A stretch of DNA of 64,000 nucleotides, from the NCBI GenBank assembly GCA_028023455.1, contig JAQFVV010006310.1, forward strand, positions 1,118,001 through 1,182,000, read 5' to 3'. Below the pieces are notes generated by a model. That model did not search any database and was not told where the DNA came from. It worked only from the letters and a program-made list of their open reading frames with translations. The stretch comes from Epiperipatus broadwayi. Its lineage: Eukaryota; Onychophora; Udeonychophora; Euonychophora; Peripatidae. Below, in pieces: positions 36,680 to 48,350 of the stretch. The position numbers were made by a program, and so were the translations under genes. Each line of letters opens with the position of its first letter. Within the stretch, counting starts at the first letter, position 1.

Positions 36680-37598
36680 GCTAAAGCTACTGTTAATAGT
36701 TAACTGTGCTGCAATCTGTTTGAACAAGCTTCTCTAAATAATTTCAAAAGCCTCAAAATTTTAATGTTCTTTTTGTCTACTTTTAAATTGCATTGGGATG
36801 TTATATTTTGCGAAACTACCTTTTTTAAACAATTGTTGGCTTATTTTGCGAAACTACCTTTTTTAAACAATTGTTTGCTAAAGCCTGCGCCTATATTTTT
36901 TAATGTGAGAGGTCTATTACATCACATTTCATTTTGCAATTTTCCTTAAATAATTGTTTGCTAAAGCCTGTTGTTAACCTACTGTTATTAGTTAACTGTG
37001 CTGCAATCTGTTTGAACAAGCTTTTCTAAATAATTTTGCTTCAAAAGCCTCAAAAATTGAATATTCTTTTTGTTTACTTTTAATTGCACATGATGTCTAT
37101 CTTTTGTAAGGATTTGTAGTTTTTTTTTTGTATGTGTGTTGTACTTGGGTTTTTTGGATGTTACGAATCCAATTTAGAAATTAGTTGTCTGTGTGTGTTT
37201 TACAACACATTTCATTTTGCGAAGCAATTATATTTTTTAATGTGAGAGCTCTATCACGTTATATTTCATTTTGCAACTCTTAATATGATGCAATCTACAT
37301 TTTTTCTTTGTCATATTTCATTTTGCAACTCTTAATACGATGCAATCTACATTTTTTCTTTGTGATTTAGAAATTTGTCAGGGAGGGTTTTTTGTGTTTT
37401 ATGTATTTTCACCAATTTCTGTTTTTGTAATTTATATTTTACTTACTTTTTAAGCGATTTCTTCATGCAGGGGGAGTTGTGTTTTATGTATTTTCACCGA
37501 TTTCTTCCATTTCTTCGATAGAAATTTATCACTTGTATGGTTCTTGATGGGTACTGCAGCGTCGCCTAGCAGCACACTAGAGCTAATAGAACAGTACC
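36680..37598. repeat. Right long inverted terminal repeat
   Basis: Reverse complement of 24418-25290. It contains its own internal repeats: TTGCGAAACTACCTTTTTTA twice (about 36808-36880), a GCAACTCTTAATA.GATGCAA / TCTACATTTTTTCTTTG block twice (about 37270-37370) and TGTATTTTCACC twice. Repeat counts differ from the left end, so the two ends have evolved separately. Confidence 0.75.
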
Positions 37599-37628
37599 TT
37601 TTAAACTTAGTAAAATTAGAATTACAAA

Positions 37629-37757
37629 TTACATAAATGTTGTATCTTCAGAATTTCCATTTTGTTGCTGAAGACTTCTTGCTTGAAAAAGTTCTCTAAT
37701 TAATGCAGATTTTTCATGCTCAAGTTGACTAATTCGTTCAGTTTTCTGATTCAATTC
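37629..37757 (-). CDS. Last exon of a coiled-coil protein gene
   Basis: A strong acceptor (CATTTTGTTTTAG) ends at 37758. The exon has 43 in-frame codons including the TAA at 37629-37631: ELNQKTERISQLEHEKSALI, RELFQARSLQQQNGNSEDTT, FM. The peptide has hydrophobic heptad spacing and is a clear continuation of the coiled coil encoded at 48351-48467. The exon phase is 0 and matches that exon's donor. The stop lies only 30 bp from the end of the 13.2-kb Merlin-like element. I do not recognise the protein by name; it resembles the C-terminus of a cytoskeletal or centrosomal coiled-coil protein, which is inference. Confidence 0.85.
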   Translation of the reverse strand, partial: ELNQKTERISQLEHEKSALIRELFQARSLQQQNGNSEDTTFM

Positions 37758-40700
37758 CTAAAACAAAATGATATGAAGTACTTAAAAAGCAATCAGAAAA
37801 TCTAAAAAGCATGATTATTATTAATTACAGCCAAAAAATAATCAAGGAAAAATTTCATTATAAAAGATAAATTTATCTGTTGATATTAAAAAACATACAT
37901 ACTTCCTTCTAATAATATTGATAAATAATAATAAAAATGAATAACATGCTCAAAATATTTAAAGATCAGCTTATTCTAGTTTAATTGCAACTTAGTTGTT
38001 TAGTGAGCTGATATGGATACCACTTGACATTAAACATCATGAAATCCCAAATTATATACCTCATTAATTTATATTAATTGAATTGGGGAATATTTTCCTT
38101 ATCATGTGATGATGAACATAACCACTACACAATCCACTATTTGCAATACCAGATCAAATTGTGTAGATCATGAGTTACTGCTAATGAAATGAATATATTA
38201 ATATGTGTACCAGACAATCTTATATATAATAAACTAATCACACACTATTTAAATGAATAAAAAGCAAACAATTTATTTATAAACTGTTATAATTGTCATA
38301 AAACATTTTCTTTCACAAATATATATTCATTATGACTGACAATTAATCAGGTATACATTAAACTATTAATACTAAAATTATTTTTTCAAATCTAATCGTA
38401 TTTTACGATTATATCTTACTCTAAACAGAAATTGATTAACTGGTAATGTTTTGCTCTAATAGTCACTACTAAACTCACAGGCACATGCGAAATAATACAT
38501 AATATTTAATTTCTGTAAAATATACAAATTTTACACAGATTGATCTTAAAATGTTAATCTGCTAATTCAGATTACAATATACATATAATTAGTGATCAAA
38601 CACATTTGCTATTAAATAAATTCTCTAGCCATCAATGTATCATGAATCTCATTGTACATGTTGCTGACCTCATAATTATAAAATCATTCATTCAGCTATG
38701 TTTATCTTCATAGCTGAGTCAGCTATGTTTATCTTCATAGCTGAGTCATACACAGATATCTAATATGAAATTTGACTTCCATATGCACTCTCAATGCAAA
38801 TCTTGGTACAACTATACTCATTGTAACAATAATTCTAGGAAGTGGCCACTTGAGGTCTAAATCACTTTTTAATAATAACACCATCTTAATTAACTGAGAT
38901 GGTCCTAGTATATTTTAAACTCACAAACTAATGATTTAAATAATTTCTTTATATCATAAGTCCAAACACATACAAAAGTATAATGCAAGGCAATTAATGT
39001 GAATGACAATTTACATACAAAATGAGCTTGATCATATTAAACAATTAAATTTAATATAAAATTATAATGATAATAGCAAAGATTTCTTTTCTAAACCAAT
39101 TCAGTTATTCCGATCTACTGCTGTTCTGAGATGCTGGATTACAATTTTCCAATATTATACAACAACCTGCAATTCATGATTTGCTCCTGACTGCCACTTA
39201 TTATTATATTCTTACTGACTGTGCATATATTCTTTTTGTTGCTACTCTGATATTGTCCAATGAACTGACTGTTTGACACTTGACTTGTTTCCTAATTCTT
39301 AAATAAGCACAACTTTTGCTATTTGATCTGTCTGATAAACAATTATTTTTGTTTTGACATTAGCAAACTATAAGATAAATTAATCTCTTTTACTTATAGA
39401 TTTAATTACTTTATATCCTAATTAAAAAATATATGTTTTGACTTAAAAAACAACAACAAAAAATTGAAGTAAAATAACAATCAAAAATTGTCTTTTAACA
39501 TTCAATTTTAGTAAATGCTTTGTTATTTTATATCTAATTAAAGATATAAAAACTTGTAAGACTTAAATTTAAAAAATTAACGTTTTTTAAAAAGTACATT
39601 GTAATATATATAGTATTATTTCTATCATTTTAAGTGATATGTACTCAACCTGATAAATGATATATTATATGAAGTATATATATACATATTTTGTGATTAT
39701 CATATTAAAACATAAAACTATATATGTATTATGTATATTGTAGCAGAAATAAATAAAAGAAGATGATGAGGAGGAAAAACTCAACAAGAAACATATAAAT
39801 AATATATCTGAGCTTGCGGAGTTTATCATATAGTGTTCTGATTTGCATGAGAAGACAAGTTTTGAATTGTCTAAAATGAATAAACAAGATTACACCCACA
39901 ATTTGATTTTAATAAATTATATTTATAAATATAATCAAAATATAAAAATTAGTAAAGAATATTAAAACAATAATATAAATATTAGGGCAAACTAAACAGG
40001 ATTAGGATTTGTTATTTTGAAAAAGTATAAGCTTATTTCTTCTATAATTAATTAATTAATCCAGGTCATTCACTATAGCTCACATTGAAATACGTATATT
40101 TAGAGGAAGTGTTCCAGGACTATAATCTAAAGAAATATTATTATTCAAAACAACAATTTAACAGGAAAAATATAATACAATTTCAAAAATATAAATGTAC
40201 ATATAAAATTATTTGCAGTATGTAGTATAATTTATAGTTCAATTTTAATGAAAACTAAAAAAAAAAACTTTTAAAAACATAAATAAATTTATTCTAATAA
40301 AAATCTCAAAATGTCGATTTATTTATTATATCATTTACAGAAGTTCTGTTTTCTGGTTTGGGAATAATTTTTTATTTGATACTATTTTAAGACAGCTTAC
40401 TATCTCATAGTGAAAATTAAAACTATCTTCTAAAAAAAAAAAAAAAAAATTTATGCTAATAAAAAAAATTACTTAACTTTTAATCATTAATCCTCAGATT
40501 TTCAGAAAAATCTTGAACTTCTTGCTTATGAATGTCCAATGTCAACCAATGAAATTCATTGTAGCATTTTTATTTGTTTTTTTTTTCCTTAGTGAACATT
40601 AAACTCAATGTTTTAAATGAAAAAATAAACTTATTCTAATAAAAATACAATTTTCTTTTACTTTCTTATCAGGTATTCTTTTATCTCTTGGCATTAATCA

Positions 40701-41720
40701 GCTTTCTCATTCAGCTTTTCAGAAAAGATCTGAAGGATTTTGTGCACTTATATCAGTCAATAATCTTCATTATGATATATTCATTCAATGATAATTTTTA
40801 CTGTACAAAAATTTATAAAATTCAATGGAAAGGTAAAGATATATCAAAATCTTATATATGAAGATAATGAAAAACATATTAAATTGTATACAATATCCAT
40901 TCCAGATAATGTTCAAAATGAAAATAAAAAAATATATTATTTAATAGAATTGTGTAAGCAACTGATGAAAAAATAAAATGGACTTAGTTATATACAAGAA
41001 ATGCTAGAATTAAAGATATTTAGGAGAATCTAATTATGAATAAAAATATAATCATGAAAATAATTTTTGATCATCTTAACTATATTGAAGCTGGAAATAT
41101 TACAATACATATTTCTGCTTCACCTAGTGCCAATGTCATCAGCACTAGTATGGGTTTGAACCACTCACATATTAGCTGGCACCCATCTTGTAATAGGCGG
41201 TAGTAAGTATATCTTATAATCAATATTATAATCTTTTGTCTGAATTATATTTCATTAATTTATATTTTATGATTAAAGCTAACCTCTCTATAATAGTGAT
41301 TTATTTTATAATATTCATAGAAATGTATATTTTGTTATTTATTTTATTAAATTGGCACTAAGAGTAAATAATTGAATCCTAGATATCTATAAAAGGTTAC
41401 AAATATTTTAAATTCTTTCATTAAAGTTCATTTTTCCAATTAATCAATTTGTAACATTTTATATTTTGATAAATGTACATCAAAGGGTCATTTATGTAAA
41501 CAATCTAATATTTGTAAGGTATATTTTGTAAATTTGTTATTTAAGTTTTATATCAAATGTAAGTTTGAAATCGTCATATTATTTATAGGTACCAAATTCC
41601 TAAAATTTTTGTGAATAAAATTTATATTTTCTTTAATCTAAATCTCAATTAAATAGGCTTTGTTAATACAATAACTGATAAATTTAATTTTAAAATCATG
41701 CTTGTTGCTGTTTTCTTTTA
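37758..41720. other. Intron of the coiled-coil gene, AT-rich
   Basis: No supported genes. It contains a 27-bp perfect tandem duplication (38692-38745) and a weak B-box-like GGGTTTGAACCAC near 41.15 kb. The short open frame at 40788-40976 is lysine/isoleucine-rich and unrecognised. Confidence 0.55.
38692..38745. repeat. 27-bp perfect tandem duplication
   Basis: TCAGCTATGTTTATCTTCAT plus AGCTGAG occurs twice in direct succession; each unit is itself a small hairpin (AGCTATG/CATAGCT). Confidence 0.9.
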
Positions 41721-41721
41721 A

Positions 41722-41829
41722 TTAGGAAATGAATCCTTGGGGCATGTTTAATGCAGGATTGTAGATTTCCCGCTCAGGCAATTGCTGACCACAGAAAAAG
41801 TCATCAGCAAATGTCATGCGCATTGGATC
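41722..41829 (-). CDS. Candidate terminal exon nested in the coiled-coil gene intron
   Basis: An acceptor-like CCAGCTTTATCTGTCAG is followed by 35 codons and TAA: DPMRMTFADDFFCGQQLPER, EIYNPALNMPQGFIS. It is GC-richer and more protein-like than the flanks. The frame also stays open to the right as far as 42003, so it could instead be part of one longer exon. Phase 0 at the acceptor would also allow it to act as an alternative last exon after 48351-48467. No family is recognised. Confidence 0.35.
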   Translation of the reverse strand, partial: DPMRMTFADDFFCGQQLPEREIYNPALNMPQGFIS

Positions 41830-42002
41830 CTGACAGATAAAGCTGGATAGTATAAATAGTAAAAAATTTTGATAAGAAAGGATTGAAGAACAGATTACTG
41901 AAGAGAGTTGATTAGTGTTTATAGTTACATCATGCCTAAAGAATGACGGGGTGAAAAGATTGGCCGTTTGCTTCTCAGAGCTCTGTTTCCACCAGCCCAT
42001 CA

Positions 42003-42124
42003 CAATGCCATTCCGGTGTTCTCAACATTTAGCCCGTGAGAGTGAACTGCATCAAGAAAGCCTGCTGAATGAAGACCTGATTTTATAACTGCCCATTTCC
42101 AGCCATGGAATGTACCGGTTGGTT
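42003..42124 (-). CDS. Candidate exon upstream of 41722-41829
   Basis: After an acceptor-like TTACCTCAG at 42125-42126 one minus-strand frame reads PTGTFHGWKWAVIKSGLHSA, then GFLDAVHSHGLNVENTGMAL, and then a TGA. The composition (W, H, G) is unlike AT-rich noise. No clear donor is visible, and an adjacent frame continues as MGWWKQSSEK. It could be a decayed exon, part of a nested gene or an unrecognised transposon. Confidence 0.3.
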
Positions 42125-42129
42125 CTGAG

Positions 42130-44185
42130 GTAACTTCCAATTTGCTGCAAGCCTCTGATTTTAGCTTACTTTGTTTTAAATCAATGTTAATTTGTATCTT
42201 ATCTCACCCAGGAGCTCTTAGAACAATATATATATATATCTGTAATATGTTATACAACTTAATTTTAAAATGCGTTTTTAACTTTCTTTCCTTAAATTTA
42301 AAAGTATCAATTTTATTAAAATTCCAGATTACTTTGATGCGGCAAATCTATCTTAATTTTTTTTTTTAATGTTGACTTACTAAAACTGCCAGGTTATAGA
42401 ACTCAATGAGCAATTATTAACCCTTTTTTCTTATTTTCTCTGGTTAAAATTATTTCAGGAAGACATATTGCCATTAAATTAATTAATAGAGAAAGCTCGT
42501 TTAGTTTTGTATCTCTTATATTATAAATTTATTTTTAAATGATTGAAATTATTTTAAAAGTTAGGTATATTATTATTATCTCCAACTTAAAATTGCCCTC
42601 ATAACTAAGTAAAATCTATCACAATTTTTGTAAATCAAATATCTTAAAAAAGAGAATCATTTAAAGCACATCTATCATAGCGTTTTTCATATCAACTACT
42701 ACCAGTATATGTTTCATATATATATATTTTCATTTGTGTCAGTAAAATATGAAAATTGTGAGGTACAATTTATTATGGTATATGTGGTCAAACTTCACCA
42801 GAAGTGAGTTTGATATTCAGTGCCCAGTCCATCTATGTTAATTAAAAGACAGACTTATTTTGTAATCTTCGATGATGAATTACTTGATAACTTACCAATA
42901 AATGAAATATTTGGGAAGTGTGGAGAACAATTTATTCTTTTAAGTTTAGTTTTAATTCTAGCCTTTCCTTTTATATTATACTTTATGATCCATTCATTAA
43001 TGGGACATTCTATTACATCAGAGAGCCAATTATTTTAATCAGGAAAATTTATTATGATCGTTAGTGATACAATATCTATAAATATATATATGTGTCTAAG
43101 GCGTTATGTGATTTATAGTTACAACCATTTGTTTACTATTATTGTTCTTGCTTCGCTACTTATCTCTCAGGACCTTCAGAATTTTAAATATGACCAGTCC
43201 AATGCTTGATTCTCCCTTAAGAGTAGACATATTTCCTATTAGGGATCTTTTCCAGGCATTGCCATTAAAATGTGTATGGGAATTTCAGCACATCAACTTT
43301 TATTGTTATGCAGAGATATGTTTTGGTCGGCGGGTCAGCATGTCTTCTCATTCATCGACTTCTTTTAGCAAAGCCACCCAGAGGTTTGTAACAGACCTCA
43401 TTCATTCTTTGTTGTAATCTATAACAGCATACTGCCTTCATCATTCTTTATATCTTTATTCACAAACCTAAAATGCTCTCTGCCGTGAAGGCATGTCTTT
43501 CACCAACCAATCCAGTTAATTAGTTAAATCTGACTATCTAATTTATTTATGCAAGGTGAACTATTTTCCTTTCCACAATCATTACATACAACTGATTAAA
43601 ATGTAGTAGTGTTTTAATGCACACCACTCATGTCTTGTTATCTATGTATATAATAAATTTATTCCCTTAAATTTGTAATCTTTTAAAGAGGGCTAATGGT
43701 GATGAATTATTGCTGATTTTATTCCTGGCAGATCAATTAACAAATTTTTATCTTTGTTTAACAAATGCTTTATGTATTTAGCCACATTAAAATGTTCAAA
43801 TATTTCTTTAATTCTAAATTTATTTGATGTACTTAATGAGTATTTAAAGTACATAATTGCGAATCCAAGAAGTATAACCTAGTTGTATAGACAAAACTTG
43901 ATTTATTTTGCATTGCCAATCACTCAATTCATTAATAAATTCCTGTACTATTATTATTTTAAATTAGCTTAGTTTGTCATTACTCCAAATCTCTAATATT
44001 AATTACTCTAGTTATTTATAATATTTCTTGGATTTAAATTCAATTCTTTGGGATGTTGACATGAACAGATTATAATTGTTACAGTTCAAACCATTATTAG
44101 TTAATATCAAATCACATCTGTACCATTCTGCACTCGTCAGAATCATTAATTTCTTATATAAAAGCCTATATTATTTTAAGTCACT
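42130..44185. other. Intron sequence; unassigned GC-richer block at 43.14-43.43 kb
   Basis: 43.14-43.43 kb has an acceptor-like TTATCTCTCAG and several open frames on the plus strand. No frame has matched splice ends or a known motif, so no gene is called. The rest is AT-rich. Confidence 0.4.
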
Positions 44186-44189
44186 TGTG

Positions 44190-44425
44190 AACCATGACCT
44201 CCAGCTGGGATGGAATAAAACCAAAGACTGCTAGTGTCATCAAAAACGTTATCCATTAGTCAGAGAGGCAAGAGTTCAGGCAAATAGGTTAGGATCCACC
44301 ATTGCCCTGACATCTGTATCTTGTGCATGGTTGGATTTAAGGTACTTTTGCTTGGATTATTGGTCATGTTGAATGAACACACTATTTTGACTGGCACAAT
44401 ATATGCCATCAGAAAAAAAAAAGAT
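44190..44425 (+). repeat. tRNA-derived SINE-like repeat, copy 2
   Basis: Shares its 3' half with 35.98-36.22 kb (GTTGAATGAACACACTATTT, then TGACTGGCACAATATA). The pol III boxes are too decayed to assign with confidence. Confidence 0.5.
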
Positions 44426-44429
44426 TAAC

Positions 44430-45369
44430 AAATGTAATAATAAATGGGAAAAAAACTTAATGAGATTCTAATGTGGCATATTTATATAAAATAACTAACA
44501 TCAGGATTCCTTAAAAATAGAATATTCAAATAGATAAATTAATTTGTGAAAAAGAATAAAATAAATAAGAAAAAGATGAAACTAATTAGAAAGCACCACC
44601 TGAAGAGAAACATGATAGTAATAAAAGAAGCAACCATATTAAGATAAGAATAAAAAGATTAGATACTAAAAATGTGTAAAAAATGGTGTCATTAGATTTA
44701 TCATATTATACATGCAAATTGTAAGATTAAAAAAGTATATGCTAATTATTATTGAATAGTATATTTAAAGAAAGTTAAAAAATAAATTATGAAATTATTA
44801 AAATAATAGACAATACTATAGAAAAAATTTTAAGATTAATGAAAAACAGATTAAAAAAAAAAAAAATAGCAAAAAAAAAAATTCTGGAAAATATTAAATA
44901 TATATATAAATAACAAGAATATGCACTCAATGGAATTAATTTCTATTTAATTGCTCTTCTGATAAAAAGTACTATTTTACAGTAATCCCCTACTTCTTAT
45001 TTATACTATCCTATATATAGTTCTGTGAGTCAGTGCATATAGTGACTGTTTCCAGAATCCATATAAATATGTTAGCAAATCATGAATGTCATTTAATTCT
45101 AGAATGCTTATATAAAATTGATTATAGAATTGGGAAAGATGCCATTGTTAAATATAATACTTCATAAGTTTAAGTAAAGATCTTTTTAATACAAAAAACA
45201 CATTTTTCAATTTTCATTGGCACTTTTCGTCAAAATTCAGAGCTATAGAAGTACATTTTAAAAGAAATATGATCCATCATTTGTCGATATTTTTTTTTTT
45301 TTTTGCATTCTGTTGATAGATCCATTCAATGCAATATTTATCAACATGTGGTTTTTTTTTTTTTTTAAT
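44430..45369. other. Intron, AT-rich, no gene seen
   Basis: Homopolymer-rich sequence ending in long T runs just before the Merlin insertion site. Confidence 0.5.
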
Positions 45370-45377
45370 CAATACTT

Positions 45378-47466
45378 GGTAATTTTCTGATCTATCGTGT
45401 CAGCCGCTTGATGGCATTGATGCTAAACAAAAACACATAGATATAACGTTCCCGGGCTAGCGATTGTATATTAATATTGCCTTTTTTTGTTTATAAATTG
45501 TTTCTAGAAAATGATATTAAAATATATATGTACTTTTATTTGTTTTTTTTAGAAAATCTGAAAAATTCTGCCTTTTTTTTTTTAATTTTTTGGTTGACAA
45601 TTATTAATGAGAGACGTATTTTGACTAAGTTGAAATACAAATTTACGGTGTTTTTTTTTTAAATGTTATTGACGAAAATTAATGGGAGAAGGGATTTTTT
45701 TGCGTGTATGTTTAGATAGTTTCTTGCAACTAATTAATGAGAGACAAATTAACGTTACTTTTAGAATAATCAAACATATTTACCCCTAAAGCAATAATTT
45801 AACCGTTAACTTAAATAATTAAAAAGTTCACTCAACTACATATTCTTATCTTCTTTCTTGAGAAAATGGTTTTATAAACGTTTAACATTTCCGTGGCCAA
45901 AAATAACAACATTTCCGTGAAACAAAACTTTTAACGCATAAACGACAAGCCAACACATGAACCTGAAACTGTCCACGGAACACAATAACATCGTAACAGA
46001 AAACAAAATTATAAAAAAAAAACTACTTCTGCTTTAGCTGCATCTCACCAAAGATTGTACGAAAAACATCTTCGGCCTTATGAAGACTTCGCCACAGAAC
46101 TCACACAAGTAATTGTCCAGATAAGTTCTGGCTGTGCCACGCTGTTTTCTGTTCTGTGCCTTTAGACATTCCCAAAGACATTCGAGACATTTTGAGTGTG
46201 AGTGCCTGTTTTAGGGTCAACAAAGTTGTAGCGATGGTTAACAGTGAAGATTTTAAACCTTGCAGCCTCCAAATCAGATGTTTTATAGCCCTTCCAGGAG
46301 TCGGAGTAAATGGTGGATTGGGGCTTGACATTGGCCTGCAGAAGGGTGGACGCAGATTGTGATGGAACTGAGGTGGCAAAGCATTCTCCATCCTCTCGGC
46401 ACCACCTTCCAAAGATCCATTGTTGACGAAGCATTCTTCCCTGGTGGTTCTTTCGTCGACTGAAAAATGTTTCGTCCACCTCAACTATCAAACCTTGTCC
46501 TCCAACTTGACTGGACGGTCTGGAAGAAAGGCTTTCGCGACACGGATCACTGAGAGCCTCCTTCCACCTGACAAAAGCATCTAGAGACATAATAAGGTCA
46601 TTGACAGCATTCTCTATGCTGAACTTGTCTCAGCTCCAATAATGAAGCAAACATAAACACTTGACAAAGCGCATTTGGAATCCTTCAAACCAGCTGCCTT
46701 TACGAAGCGAACACTTCCGACGGCAAGAACGCAACTTACAGATGAAAGTCCAAAGATGTTTATGGATCTCAAGTCGCATTATCTCACCGCACAAACATAT
46801 CTTTTCTTTCAGCAGGATTTTGTTCTGCTGTAGAAACATCACAGCACTGGTTTTGGTACTGGCGATTGCCATAACTTCAACTTTTCAGAGTTAGCACTGG
46901 CTTCATTATCTGGCAATTGCCATATCTTCAACTTTTCAGAGTTCGAATTTGCCATCTTATTTATCTCAGAAAAGTACTTGCTAAAACATGACTTACAGCA
47001 TGATCATCAAAATATTGCGCTACCTCACCCTAAAAGCTAATTTAGGAGGCTTACAGCTTGGCCATGGACCAGTTACAACACTGTTAAAAGGTACCAGTAC
47101 ATCAATTCACATTAAAAAAAAGATGTCGCCAATCAAAAAATAAACGATTTAGACACGATGTACTTAACCTACCCTAGTACAATACTGTAGCAAAAAATAC
47201 AACCCAGTATTATGATAAAGTACGTAACACAAACTATTATGGCAACTAATGAAGGCATTTTCCTCTGCTTTTAGCATAGAAAAAGGCCATAGCAGTAGCC
47301 GAAAACCGAGTATTGGCCAGCAGCCGAGTTAGAACAGACTCTTTCTATATTATATCGTAGAAAAAAGGCTAACTGCTTGCCTGCGGTCGTGGAAACGACA
47401 TATTTCTAGCAATTTAGCTAGAAATAGAACTATCAAGCGGCTGACACGATAGATCAGAATATTACC
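45378..47466 (-). mobile_element. Structurally complete Merlin DNA transposon, 2,089 bp
   Basis: 35-bp terminal inverted repeats at 45378-45412 and 47432-47466 differ at a single base. They start GGTAATTTTCTGATCTATCG and end GTGTCAGCCGCTTGAT. Perfect 8-bp target duplications CAATACTT flank it at 45370-45377 and 47467-47474. It encodes one transposase on the minus strand. Size, ends and target duplication all fit the Merlin superfamily. The end sequence differs from the 13.2-kb element (GGTACTG), so these are two Merlin families. Confidence 0.95.
46034..46955 (-). pseudogene. Merlin transposase, nearly intact
   Basis: The ATG is at 46955. The N-terminus carries a 17-residue in-frame repeat (NSEKLKIWQLP / NSEKLKLWQSP). 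A frameshift near 46850 leads into a ribbon-like CLCG...CKLRSCRRKCSLRKGSWF zinc region (46630-46872), and one stop lies in LLHYWS*DKFSIENAV. The DDE/N core follows: LIVEVDETFFSRRK, TIYSDSWKGYK, FTVNHRYNFVDPKTGTHTQN. A second frameshift near 46195 leads to ECLWECLKAQNRKQRGTA then RTYLDNYLCEF, and the stop is at 46034. All three catalytic positions are present. The few lesions and 34/35 matching ends indicate recent activity of the family. Confidence 0.9.
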
Positions 47467-47543
47467 CAATACTTTTACTTGATTAAAAATAGTAGTTTCA
47501 ATTCTTATTTATAATATTTGCTTAAATTGCATGTTGTTATTAA

Positions 47544-47658
47544 ATTAGTAATGACTGGAAGGTTGTTTCTCAGACCGCTGTTTTAACAGCTGTTGGCTGT
47601 CTGAAAGTAATAATAAGGCGCATGTGGAAGAATAGCAACCTTCTAGTCATTACTAATT
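47544..47658. mobile_element. Hairpin MITE, 115 bp
   Basis: Inverted ends AATTAGTAATGACTGGAAGG and CCTTCTAGTCATTACTAATT enclose a loop that has its own CAGAC/GTCTG stem. It lies 78 bp from the Merlin element but has unrelated ends. No target duplication can be told apart from the TTA/TAA ends. Confidence 0.75.
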
Positions 47659-47659
47659 C

Positions 47660-48350
47660 TTATTTACATTTTTTCTTTTAGTTCTTATAATTTAGATTTT
47701 TTTTTTAAAACTTGATTAAGAAAAGATTTTGCTGGAAGTTTATTTTTTTAAAGATTTTGTTTTGTTTGGAATTTTGTATTAAAGTGTTACGAAAACTTTT
47801 GCTTTGTTTGTAATTTTATCTTAACATTAGCAAAAATAACTGAAGCAGTAAAATTTGACACAAAACAATAAATGTCATTTTTTTATTTCATAATAAACTG
47901 ATAATTAAAGAAGATTACTTATGAAAAAAAATCTTATGACTATATTAAATTAACTTCAATTTTTTAAATATAAGTACAGTTATATATTTAATGCATAAAT
48001 ACAGATACACCCATATTGCAAATAAGTGTGTAATGTTTTGAATCACATTACATGACTTGTACTCAAAGCTAAGTAATACTTTATGGATACTGTACTTCAG
48101 TGAACAATCATTAAATTACTCTTTTATAATTCTTAAGAGATATGTAATTTACCATTTTTAAATTTGTTTTCTGCAGTCTCTGAAAAAGTAATGAATCAAG
48201 AGATCAATCATCATTATTATAACCTAGGAATAAACTATTCATTAAATAAATTATCACTATTTCTATTTTTTTGTTGTTTTGTCAAAACAAATAATCAAAC
48301 AAAAAAAATAGAGATAAAATAATCAAATGAAAAATAGAGATAATACTTAC
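47660..48350. other. Intron, AT-rich, no gene seen
   Basis: Sequence between the hairpin MITE and the next coding exon. No element is recognised. Confidence 0.5.

Larger units (their letters stand above)
24418..37598 (-). mobile_element. Merlin-like composite element, about 13.2 kb (interpretation)
   Basis: The left end (24418) reads GGTACTGCTCAGTTAGCT and the right end, reverse-complemented, reads GGTACTGTTCTATTAGCT. The similarity continues inward (CTGCAGTACCCATCAAGAAC, AAGTGATAAATTTCTATCGA) for roughly 900 bp with gaps. Outside the ends lie TTTTAAAT (24410-24417) and TTTTAAAC (37599-37606), an 8-bp target duplication with one mismatch; Merlin elements make 8-9 bp duplications. A Merlin transposase relic sits just inside the left end, reading leftward. 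The interior also holds a 361-bp tandem duplication, dispersed repeat copy B, a Tx1-like LINE with its own target duplication, and a SINE. Neither end has a nearer partner, which favours one element with nested insertions over two solo elements. Confidence 0.6.

Noticed and set aside
43142-43417. 91-codon plus-strand open frame in a GC-richer block
   Set aside because: Several frames are open at once and none shows a domain or matched splice ends; left as an unassigned block.
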